A program made the position numbers and the translations under genes. Shown one piece after another: positions 1 through 6,894 of a DNA stretch of 64,000 nucleotides. This stretch comes from Cyclobacteriaceae bacterium (GTDB lineage: Bacteria > Bacteroidota > Bacteroidia > Cytophagales > Cyclobacteriaceae), in contig JAHEGY010000002.1 of NCBI GenBank assembly GCA_024644875.1, positions 32,160 through 96,159 on the forward strand, read 5' to 3'. How positions within the stretch are numbered: the stretch's first letter is position 1; each line of letters starts with the position of its first letter. The notes beneath the pieces were generated by a model. The model saw nothing but the letters and a program-made list of their open reading frames with translations, had not been told where the DNA came from and did no database searches.

Positions 1-385
1 AATGCAGGTTTTCTTATCGCCCCGATAATATCGGGGAGGAAAGTCCGGGCAACATAGAGCACCGTACTTCCTAACAGGAAGGTCCCGGTATATATCGGGA
101 ACAGATAGTGCCACAGAAAATATACCGTCCCACCACAGGCGGGATAAGGGTGAAAAGGTGGGGTAAGAGCCCACCGCTTCAATGGTGACATTGGAGGCAT
201 GGTAAACCTTACGGGTTGAAAGACCAAATAGGTTCTGTCTTCTGCTTTTGCGGAATCGGGTTGCTCGCTCGATCAATTTGAGTCAGAATGGGTAGGTCGA
301 TCGATCCTGTTAGTGATAACAGGGCTAGATAAATGATAAGACCCCGATTTATCGGGGACAGAACCCGGCTTATAAACCTGCATTT
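1..385 (+). ncRNA. rnpB: RNase P RNA, bacterial type A
   Basis: Catalytic RNA of RNase P, which trims the 5' leader from pre-tRNAs. The 5' half of helix P4 with the hallmark GAGGAAAGTCCGGGC is at 36-50, and its 3' partner ACAGAACCCGGCTTA is at 359-373. Helix P1 is formed by bases 1-11 pairing perfectly with 374-384, so the gene fills almost exactly the first 385 bases; one or two 5' bases may lie outside the window. Three peripheral hairpins (20-36, 84-99, 342-357) use nearly the same CCCGAT/ATCGGG arm. A T-rich run follows directly and the next gene starts 18 bases downstream. The promoter is outside the window. The identification is secure; only the exact ends are estimated. Confidence 0.95.
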
Positions 386-402
386 TTAAATTTTATTAAA
401 AT

Positions 403-1560
403 ATGCCCAAAATACTGATAATTGACGATGAAGCGAGTATTAGAAACACGCTCAGGGAAATTTTAGAATATGAAAAGTATCAGGTTGATGAAGCTTCTGA
501 CGGGGAGTTAGGTCTTGAGATGTTAGAAAACAACAAATATGATGTTGTTTTATGTGATATTAAAATGCCCAAACTGGATGGCATTGAGGTTTTGGAACGT
601 TCAATTTCCTCTGGCATTGATACACCCTTTATCATGATATCAGCACATGGGACCATAGAAACCGCCGTTGAAGCTACAAAAAAGGGGGCTTTTGATTTTA
701 TCCAAAAACCGCCTGACCTAAACAGGCTGCTTCTGACTTTGAGGAATGCACAGGATAAATCTCTCCTGGTAAATGAAACCAAAACCCTGAAAAGAAAGAT
801 ATCTAAAGCCTATGATATTGTAGGTGATTCGGCAGCGATCAATCAGGTAAAAGAAACCATTGAGAAAGTGGCTCCAACCGATGCCAGGGTATTGATAACT
901 GGCGAAAATGGTACAGGAAAGGAATTGGTTGCCAGATGGATACATGAAAAAAGCAATCGACATAAACTTCCACTCATTGAAGTAAACTGTGCCGCAATAC
1001 CATCAGAATTAATAGAAAGTGAACTCTTCGGTCATGAAAAAGGCTCCTTTACATCAGCCGTTAAGCAAAGAATTGGGAAATTTGAACAGGCTAATGGAGG
1101 CACTTTATTTCTCGATGAAATTGGAGATATGAGTCTTTCCGCCCAGGCCAAGGTTCTCAGGGCTCTACAGGAAAACAGAATTACCAGGGTGGGTGGTGAT
1201 AAGGACATTAAGGTGGATACCAGAGTAATAGCTGCCACCAACAAAGACCTTAAAAAGGAGATCAGCGAGAATAAATTCCGGGAGGACCTATATCACAGAA
1301 TCGGGGTAATCATTATAAACGTACCTCCTCTAAGAGAAAGAAAGGATGATGTCCCTTTACTGGTTGAAAGGTTTTTATCTGATATAGCCCTCGAGTATGG
1401 TAATAAACCAAAATCAATCACTCCTGATGCTATTAAAATGCTTCAGAATATGCCATGGACTGGTAACATTCGTGAAATCAGGAATGTAATAGAACGGCTG
1501 GTTATTATGTGTAATACCGAGATTACAAAAGACGATATATCCAAATATGCAATGCTGTAA
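403..1560 (+). CDS. NtrC-like response regulator (receiver + sigma-54 AAA+ domain) without DNA-binding domain
   Basis: Two-component regulator of 385 residues. The receiver domain (about 1-120) has acidic residues DDE at 8-10, phospho-acceptor D52 and conserved K102. The sigma-54 AAA+ domain (about 140-370) has Walker A GENGTGKE at 167-174 and Walker B TLFLDE at 234-239. The loop that contacts sigma-54, usually GAFTGA, reads GSFTSA at 214-219. The protein stops at KYAML soon after the AAA+ lid, so the Fis-type helix-turn-helix of NtrC proteins is absent. The reading frame is clean, so this looks like a real architecture rather than a frameshift. It lies 18 bases after rnpB. Function without DNA binding is unknown; it may act from solution or through a partner. 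Confidence 0.9.
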   Translation: MPKILIIDDEASIRNTLREILEYEKYQVDEASDGELGLEMLENNKYDVVLCDIKMPKLDGIEVLERSISSGIDTPFIMISAHGTIETAVEATKKGAFDFIQKPPDLNRLLLTLRNAQDKSLLVNETKTLKRKISKAYDIVGDSAAINQVKETIEKVAPTDARVLITGENGTGKELVARWIHEKSNRHKLPLIEVNCAAIPSELIESELFGHEKGSFTSAVKQRIGKFEQANGGTLFLDEIGDMSLSAQAKVLRALQENRITRVGGDKDIKVDTRVIAATNKDLKKEISENKFREDLYHRIGVIIINVPPLRERKDDVPLLVERFLSDIALEYGNKPKSITPDAIKMLQNMPWTGNIREIRNVIERLVIMCNTEITKDDISKYAML

Positions 1561-1572
1561 GGATATTTCTAT

Positions 1573-1707
1573 CTAAACATCCTTTTCGTTCAACTCCTGC
1601 TTTTGAATACTGTCTTCTGTATAAGTAGGACAGGTTTTTTGAGCACATGCTGATATCCCAAATACACCAAATGCAAGAAGTAATGCTATGATTCTTAATT
1701 TATACAT
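1573..1707 (-). CDS. small lipoprotein, 44 residues
   Basis: A short frame from ATG 1707 to TAG 1573 encodes MYKLRIIALLLAFGVFGISA followed by CAQKTCPTYT and a charged tail. It has a textbook signal peptide: positive start, hydrophobic core, then an A-C lipobox-like site with cysteine at residue 21. Very small lipoproteins of this CAQK-type are common in Bacteroidota and usually go unannotated. It converges with the NtrC-like gene, whose stop is 12 bases away. No function can be given. The mature peptide would be only about 24 residues, with a second cysteine at residue 26. Confidence 0.6.
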   Translation of the reverse strand: MYKLRIIALLLAFGVFGISACAQKTCPTYTEDSIQKQELNEKDV

Positions 1708-1866
1708 AGTTTAACATTTTAATCGTGAACAAATATAAATAATCGCTGAGCTATTCAAAACGGATAAACTGAATAATTCAACAATTAATATCCCTATTCT
1801 AATAAAGGTAAACGCTATTCGTCGTCTTTTAGTATTTTAAATATATCTAAATAGGTAAAAATCCAA

Positions 1867-2886
1867 TTAAATGCGCTTGCAGAGCTTTTCCATTACCTTA
1901 TTTGTTCTTGCTCCGGAAACCCCTGTGCTTGGGCATTTATCCTCACCCCTTAATTCCCCGACAATTGTTGTAATTAAGGGTAATTGAATATGTCTGGGAA
2001 GCATAAATGGAATTATTTCTTCACCCTTTTCCTCTGTTTCAAGTGTAACTGATCCATCTCCAAAATAACTGAAACTAATCTGTCCTTTACTTCCTATTAT
2101 TGTTGTTTTTTCAATGCTGGATACCCTTGAAGTAGTAAAGCACCAGGTTCCCTGTCCTATTACCCCGTTCTCAAAATAAAATGACCCTGATACAATATCC
2201 TCCGCAGGATATAAGCCTGCCTGGTTATGCGCGAAACCTTCTGCATCCAATACAGGACCAAGAAGATAGTCAAGGAAATCCAACTGATGGGATGCAAGAT
2301 CATAAAAGTATCCACCACCAGCAATTTCTGGAAAAATACGCCAGTTGTCTTTGCTTTCACTTGCACCAACAATATCCGGATGAAGGGTTTTATATAATTT
2401 AATATCTACATTGCGAATATCCCCTATTGCTCCTTCCTGAACCAATTCTTTAATTTTCAGAAAGTTCGGCAGCCTTCTCCTGTAGTAAGCTACAAATAAG
2501 GGTACATTGGCATTTTCGCAGGTCTCAACCATTTTTACACACTCCTGGTATGTTCTCGCCATTGGTTTTTCAACATACACTGGTTTGCCGGCAGCTGCTG
2601 ACATTTGTGTGTATCTCATATGAGAATCCGGCGGTGTCGCTATATATATTGCATTGATCTCCGTATCATGAATTAATTTTTCAGCATCATCATACCATTT
2701 TGGCACATTGTGCCTTTTGGCATAATCTGCTGCTTTTTGTCCATTGCGACGCATAACCGCAACCAGTCTGGAATTTTTGATCATGTTAAAGGCCGGGCCG
2801 CTTTTCACTTCGCACACATCGCCCGAGCCAATGATCCCCCAATTTACCTCGGATAATCTTTTCGTGGACATATTGGTATTTTTCAT
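1867..2886 (-). CDS. Gfo/Idh/MocA family oxidoreductase
   Basis: NAD(P)-dependent dehydrogenase of 339 residues, cytoplasmic, probably acting on a sugar or inositol. The N-terminal Rossmann fold has GIIGSGDV near residue 18, and the family signature VEKPMA, with the catalytic lysine, is near residue 105. The C-terminal alpha/beta domain carries the usual GGGYFYDLASHQLDF segment containing the active-site histidine. There is no signal peptide, unlike many exported Bacteroidota members. Start ATG at 2886; another methionine lies at residue 6. The upstream region contains nested inverted repeats (2924-2988) that may be an operator. Substrate cannot be predicted; neighbouring carbohydrate genes suggest a sugar. 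Confidence 0.88.
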   Translation of the reverse strand: MKNTNMSTKRLSEVNWGIIGSGDVCEVKSGPAFNMIKNSRLVAVMRRNGQKAADYAKRHNVPKWYDDAEKLIHDTEINAIYIATPPDSHMRYTQMSAAAGKPVYVEKPMARTYQECVKMVETCENANVPLFVAYYRRRLPNFLKIKELVQEGAIGDIRNVDIKLYKTLHPDIVGASESKDNWRIFPEIAGGGYFYDLASHQLDFLDYLLGPVLDAEGFAHNQAGLYPAEDIVSGSFYFENGVIGQGTWCFTTSRVSSIEKTTIIGSKGQISFSYFGDGSVTLETEEKGEEIIPFMLPRHIQLPLITTIVGELRGEDKCPSTGVSGARTNKVMEKLCKRI

Positions 2887-2923
2887 CTATATTAATAAAA
2901 AATGCATGGATTTTAAATAATTA

Positions 2924-2988
2924 TCCACATATATTAATCAATGAAACGTCCATAAATATTTGATTCAAACATTTCATATGTGGAAATG
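2924..2988. promoter_or_regulatory. nested inverted repeats upstream of the Gfo/Idh/MocA gene
   Basis: TCCACATAT at 2924-2932 is the reverse complement of ATATGTGGA at 2976-2984. The second arm sits inside a smaller repeat, CATTTC 2970-2975 and GAAATG 2983-2988. The site is 38-100 bases upstream of ATG 2886, where an operator could lie. No known regulator motif is recognised and such repeats can arise by chance in AT-rich DNA. Confidence 0.25.
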
Positions 2989-3010
2989 AATAATATTTTA
3001 ATGGTAAGTT

Positions 3011-3040
3011 CCCCCGCTGATTGGTGGGGCAGGCCTGCCT
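3011..3040. repeat. GC-rich hairpin plus perfect 12-bp palindrome
   Basis: A GC-rich island in AT-rich DNA: a hairpin-forming CCCC...GGGG segment at 3012-3029 is followed by the perfect palindrome GGCAGGCCTGCC at 3028-3039. It ends three bases before the open part of the TPR relic, so it may mark the junction where that gene was cut or be a dispersed REP-like element. Only this copy is seen in the window. Confidence 0.45.
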
Positions 3041-3042
3041 GA

Positions 3043-3543
3043 ATCCATCTTTTGACAAGAGTCGGGCACGAGGCACTCATTGAAGATCCGGAATTTGTCC
3101 TTCCCTATACAGGATTAAGTGATTCTTATTTAGCCCTGGGCTTTTATCATGTTATGAATTTTAAAGAAGCTGGACTCAAATCAAAACATTATGCATTAAG
3201 AGGTCTTGAACTGGATAGAAATATTGGAGAAACGCATGCCGCCTATGCGACCAATATATTATGTTTTGACTGGCGATGGTCTGAGGCTGAGAAAGAATAC
3301 CTGGAGGCTATAAGGCTTAATCCCGAAGATGTTGAAGCACACCATATGTATGCCCACTTATTGGAATCTACAAGCCGTTTTGACGAAGCCATCAAAGAGA
3401 TGGGACAAGCATTGGAATATCTGGAAAAATGTTTTGAAGATGGAGATGTTTATCTGTTCTATATTCCCATTGATGCAGTATTTAAAGAATTACATTCGGA
3501 TCCTAGATTCAAGTTGATATTAAAGAAAATGGGACTGGGATAA
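3043..3543 (+). pseudogene. remnant of a TPR-containing adenylate cyclase-type protein (C-terminal part)
   Basis: The frame is open from 3043 to the TAA at 3541 but has no convincing start (first candidate TTG 3052) and is preceded directly by a stop and a palindrome. The translation matches the C-terminal TPR region of bacterial class III cyclase/TPR proteins: GLSDSYLALGFY, HAAYATNILCFDW, AIRLNPEDVEAHHMYAHLL, ending in LHSDPRFKLILKKMGL. Between QALE and YLEKCFEDGD several TPR units expected in the family are missing, pointing to an internal in-frame deletion. The N-terminal cyclase and linker are absent. Together with the next relic it is best read as decaying DNA; expression of a 163-residue TPR fragment cannot be excluded. 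Confidence 0.7.
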
Positions 3544-3710
3544 ACTTCACTGATCTATTCCGTCTATTAACCAAGAAAAATAAAATTCAGCAGACCAATC
3601 AACTAAATTGTATTACTCGTTTATATCTCATTTCGCTTTCCAACTCCAATTACATTGAAAATAAGATCGAATATGCTTATATTACTTTTACATTACCAGG
3701 CCGGATAAAA

Positions 3711-4066
3711 ATGTAACAACGAAGATTAGCGGCCATTATGTTGCCCGATATCGTCGGATATATTTCCCTGATGGGAACCAATGAAGATCAGGCGTTCGAT
3801 GTTCTGCGGTGGAATCGGGAAATCCAGAATAGACTGATAAAAAGATTTAATGGTACGCTCATAAAAGAAATTGGAGATAGGATACTGGCAAGTTTTTCTC
3901 TGGATTCAGAAGCTGTTTATAGTGCGATCGAAATCCAGAAAGAATGCCAGGAACAGCGTAATCCGCTCAAGATTGGGATCCATGAAGGGGAAATATTCGT
4001 GGTGAGGAAAGGTTCATTGAGCTCATGAAAGAAGTCAAAAACAAATTGGAAAATATTGAGTTGTGA
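3711..4066 (+). pseudogene. remnant of a class III adenylate/guanylate cyclase (N-terminal part)
   Basis: The translation RRLAAIMLPDIVGYISLMG, then FNGTLIKEIGDRILASF and AIEIQKECQEQ...GIHEGEI, is the first half of a class III nucleotide cyclase domain and retains the first metal-binding aspartate (DIVGY). The original start appears to be ATG 3711, but the next codon is TAA (3714-3716), so only an internal ATG at 3738 opens a 96-residue frame. Homology stops after GIHEGE, where the rest of the catalytic core and any C-terminal sensor should follow. A different frame then ends in EERFIELMKEV...NIEL (stop 4064-4066), which looks like the tail of another protein joined by deletion. The catalytic domain is incomplete and cannot be active. 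Confidence 0.75.
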
Positions 4067-4150
4067 TTAAAACTATTTGAAAACTCAAACGAATATTCAT
4101 TATTCGATTCGAATTTTTGAACCGTTAATAAATATTAGGAATTAATAAAA

Positions 4151-5440
4151 TTGAACAGCACAAATCAAATCAATCCGAAAAATCAAAATCTTTTAACCCG
4201 GATAGGGCTGATTCTGTTATCGGTCGGGCCGGGTATTTTTTGTATTGGATATACGATAGGGACGGGCAGTGTCACATCTATGGCCAAAGCAGGAAGTCAG
4301 TATGGTATGCAACTTTTATGGGTATTGTTTTTGAGTGTTTTTTTTTCGTGGTTACTGATGGAAGCTTATGGGCGCTATGCGGTGGTCACGGGAGAAACGG
4401 CAATATTTGCTTTTAAGCATCGATTGAAATTTGGGAAATTATGGGCATTGCTGACAATTTTCGGTGTTGTGATGGGTCAATGGAGCGCCTTATCAGGCAT
4501 ATTGGGATTGACGTCAAATGCCATCTATGAGGTTACCCGTTTATTTATACCGGGGTTAAGTGAAACAAATTACTGGGCCGTCCTGGGAATCGCCTTGTTT
4601 GTAATATTGATCTTATACGGTCTCTTACTGGTTGGCAAGTATTCTTTTTTTGAAAAAGTGCTCATCTTTTTTGTAACCATTATGGGCCTTTCATTTTTGA
4701 TTTCAATGTTTATTGTACTGCCCCCGGCCAAAGAAATTGTGAAAGGATTTATTCCATCGATTCCGCCGGGTGGCAGCCTGATGGTTGCGGCCTTTGTCGG
4801 AACTACCATGGCAGCGCCTACCTTTGTGGTAAGACCACTTATCTTAAAAGAAAAAGGCTGGGGAAAATCCAATGTTAGAGAACAGTCAAATGACGCACTT
4901 ACTTCCGCAATACTGATGTTTGTCATCAGTGGATCTATCCTGGTTGCCGCCACGGGCGCTTTATTTCAGGAAGGAAAAATTATCACCAAGATCCTGGATA
5001 TGGCCTATGCGCTGGAACCTGCAGCCGGGAAATTTGCGGTAGCTATCTTTATGCTTGGAGCTTTAAGTGCGGGAATATCTTCCATATTTCCCATTCTGAT
5101 GGTGGCACCTCTCCTGATTGGGGATTACCGTAATGGAAGTATGGATACAAAATCGAAATTGTTTAAAAGACTCACTGCAGTTGCCTGTATAGCAGGTTTG
5201 ATGGTACCTGTTTTTGGGACAAATCCCATAATGGCCCAGATAGCCACCCAGGTTGTCAGCGTATTCGTACTGCCACTGGTTATATTCGGAATTATAGTTC
5301 TTGTTAACAAACGAAATTTAATGGGTAAGCAGAGCGCAGGTTATTTAATAAATATTGGATTGGTTGCGGCATTCATCTTTTCCATAATTATTTCTTATAA
5401 TGGTATTTTAGGCATAAAAAATTATTTGTTTTCACCATGA
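4151..5440 (+). CDS. Nramp-family-like membrane transporter with altered metal-binding motifs
   Basis: Integral membrane protein of 429 residues with about 11 hydrophobic helices, resembling the Nramp (SLC11) family in overall pattern, including GPG at 26-28 at the start of TM1. Canonical Nramp manganese/iron transporters have DPGN in TM1 and MPHN in TM6. Here the aligned residues are GTGS (37-40) and APTF (222-225), so all side-chain metal ligands are missing. It may carry another substrate, such as an organic acid or sugar derivative, or use a different site. The start is TTG 4151, preceded by AGGA; no ATG is suitably placed. The stop overlaps ATG 5437 of a lipoprotein stub. Neighbours act on carbohydrates. 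Family placement is likely, substrate unknown. Confidence 0.75.
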   Translation: MNSTNQINPKNQNLLTRIGLILLSVGPGIFCIGYTIGTGSVTSMAKAGSQYGMQLLWVLFLSVFFSWLLMEAYGRYAVVTGETAIFAFKHRLKFGKLWALLTIFGVVMGQWSALSGILGLTSNAIYEVTRLFIPGLSETNYWAVLGIALFVILILYGLLLVGKYSFFEKVLIFFVTIMGLSFLISMFIVLPPAKEIVKGFIPSIPPGGSLMVAAFVGTTMAAPTFVVRPLILKEKGWGKSNVREQSNDALTSAILMFVISGSILVAATGALFQEGKIITKILDMAYALEPAAGKFAVAIFMLGALSAGISSIFPILMVAPLLIGDYRNGSMDTKSKLFKRLTAVACIAGLMVPVFGTNPIMAQIATQVVSVFVLPLVIFGIIVLVNKRNLMGKQSAGYLINIGLVAAFIFSIIISYNGILGIKNYLFSP

Positions 5441-5523
5441 ACGATTTTCATATTTCTTTAGTTGTCATTTTAATATGTGTTTCGGGTTGTCAATCCGGCC
5501 ACCAGAATACGTCAAATGCATGA
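5437..5523 (+). pseudogene. truncated lipoprotein (signal peptide stub)
   Basis: An ATG overlapping the transporter stop (ATGA at 5437) opens 28 codons, MNDFHISLVVILICVSGCQS and 8 more residues, ending at TGA 5521. The sequence is a complete lipoprotein signal peptide with lipobox VSGC, but almost no mature protein follows. Only 21 bases separate it from the end of the convergent hydrolase gene, so the rest of the original gene was probably deleted. The ATGA overlap suggests it was once translationally coupled to the transporter. A genuine 11-residue lipopeptide is possible but less likely. Confidence 0.55.
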
Positions 5524-5544
5524 TTCTACAGATTCCAATCCTCA

Positions 5545-6759
5545 CTAAAATTCCTTCAGAATTTCCAGCATTTCGCGGTCCAGCCTATGGCCTTTGAAAT
5601 CCTCGTATTTCACATCCTCCCTTCCACTGTCTAGAATGCCAAAGCCACCCCTGAAGTTCCACATGGCCCAACCCCAGCCAGCTTCTTTCCACTGCGACAT
5701 AAGCTCCCTTAACCAAGCCAGAACCACCTTATGAGGGGTTTTATTATACGCACCAAATTCCCCCACATGCACACTAACACCCATTTCTTCCAACCGCTTC
5801 CAGGGATCGATCATCTGTAGCTTGATCCTTTCCGCATCCCAGGGCTGTTGCCAGGAAACCCCCCATTTCTTCAAGTTATCGAGATAGTGCTGGTTCATCA
5901 CATCCGTTGCCCATCTGAGCTCCGTTTTTTGCAGGGGCTGCAATGGCCAGGTAGGCTCCGGCCAATCCATCGCTCCATCCACCCATGAAGCCAAGTAATG
6001 GGTGATCTGAGAGGGTTCATATCCCCTCGTGCTCTGCACCACACCAAGGTCGGCCAAAGAAGGAATAGGTTCCCTGGACCACCATAAACCATCCGCAATG
6101 ATCAAGCGATCAGGATCCACATCCCGTATCGCCTTCACTACCCTTCGCATTACTTTATCATGCAAGTCGACCGGTACTGGTTCCAAACGTTTAATGGTAA
6201 GGGTTGCCGGTTCATTCACCAGGTTGAAGCTCAGCTGCCGGTTGGGTATGCCTTTATACCGCTCCGCAAAATGGGACCAGTGGTAATCAAAAGCTTCCTG
6301 GGCTTCCTCATCGGTCCATAGATTGAAAGGTTCCTCAGCTGACCGGTCGACAGAATATCCCGGTGCCCGGTGGAAATTCAGACTGACATGGATACCGTAT
6401 TGCTTACCGAATTCTACTGCCTCGTCAATTTCCTTCAAAGGTTTTTCCTGCAACTCCTTCCAATTATTTGGATCTGACCAGCACCAGTATGACATTGGAA
6501 GTCTGACAAAGTCAAAGCCCAGTTCAGCCATCATCTCAAAATCCGATTCTCTGAAAGGATCATTCATGCTGGTAACAATGAATTTTTCTAAAAGATTAAA
6601 TCCTCGCCAGCGTGGGATATTTGCTGCGGAAATATCGTCTGATTCTTCTTCATTATGTTGTTTGTCTTTCCTTTCACAGCCAATGCCAACAGTACCGATT
6701 ACAGATGCTGCTACAGAGGTCTTTAAAAATTCACGGCGGTTAATGTATGTCCTTTTCAT
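5545..6759 (-). CDS. glycoside hydrolase family 5 (endoglucanase-like), Tat-exported lipoprotein
   Basis: Exported (beta/alpha)8 hydrolase, 404 residues from ATG 6759; an upstream in-frame TTG would add 6 residues (numbering below includes them). The N-terminus has a twin-arginine motif RREFLKT (14-20) and a lipobox-like GIGC (cysteine 34), so it is probably Tat-exported and lipid-anchored. The family 5 catalytic acid/base is E189 in FNLVNEP and the nucleophile is E340 in VHVGEFG; RGFNL, VRLPMSYW and LNFHRAPG fit the family. The specific glycan is unknown. The body of the gene is visibly richer in G+C than its 5' end and neighbours (34 of 60 bases at 5641-5700, 18 of 60 at 6541-6600), which may indicate transfer. 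Confidence 0.88.
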   Translation of the reverse strand: MKRTYINRREFLKTSVAASVIGTVGIGCERKDKQHNEEESDDISAANIPRWRGFNLLEKFIVTSMNDPFRESDFEMMAELGFDFVRLPMSYWCWSDPNNWKELQEKPLKEIDEAVEFGKQYGIHVSLNFHRAPGYSVDRSAEEPFNLWTDEEAQEAFDYHWSHFAERYKGIPNRQLSFNLVNEPATLTIKRLEPVPVDLHDKVMRRVVKAIRDVDPDRLIIADGLWWSREPIPSLADLGVVQSTRGYEPSQITHYLASWVDGAMDWPEPTWPLQPLQKTELRWATDVMNQHYLDNLKKWGVSWQQPWDAERIKLQMIDPWKRLEEMGVSVHVGEFGAYNKTPHKVVLAWLRELMSQWKEAGWGWAMWNFRGGFGILDSGREDVKYEDFKGHRLDREMLEILKEF

Positions 6760-6894
6760 ATTAATAAAGCATTTCAATGTTCCTTTATGATATTTTAAAA
6801 GATATTATGATCAACAGGGAGGTAATATCAGATTTAGTTTCAGGATTGGATCCCAAAACATTCATGAGTTTTACCTCACCGAGGTATAACAGAT

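Noticed and set aside
480..782. 100-codon frame opposite the NtrC-like gene
   Set aside because: It lies wholly antisense to a well-supported coding region and has no recognisable motif.
6838..6894. ACCTC-ACC-GAGGT hairpin between the GH5 and mannonate dehydratase genes
   Set aside because: Five-base stem without a T-tract; likely chance.
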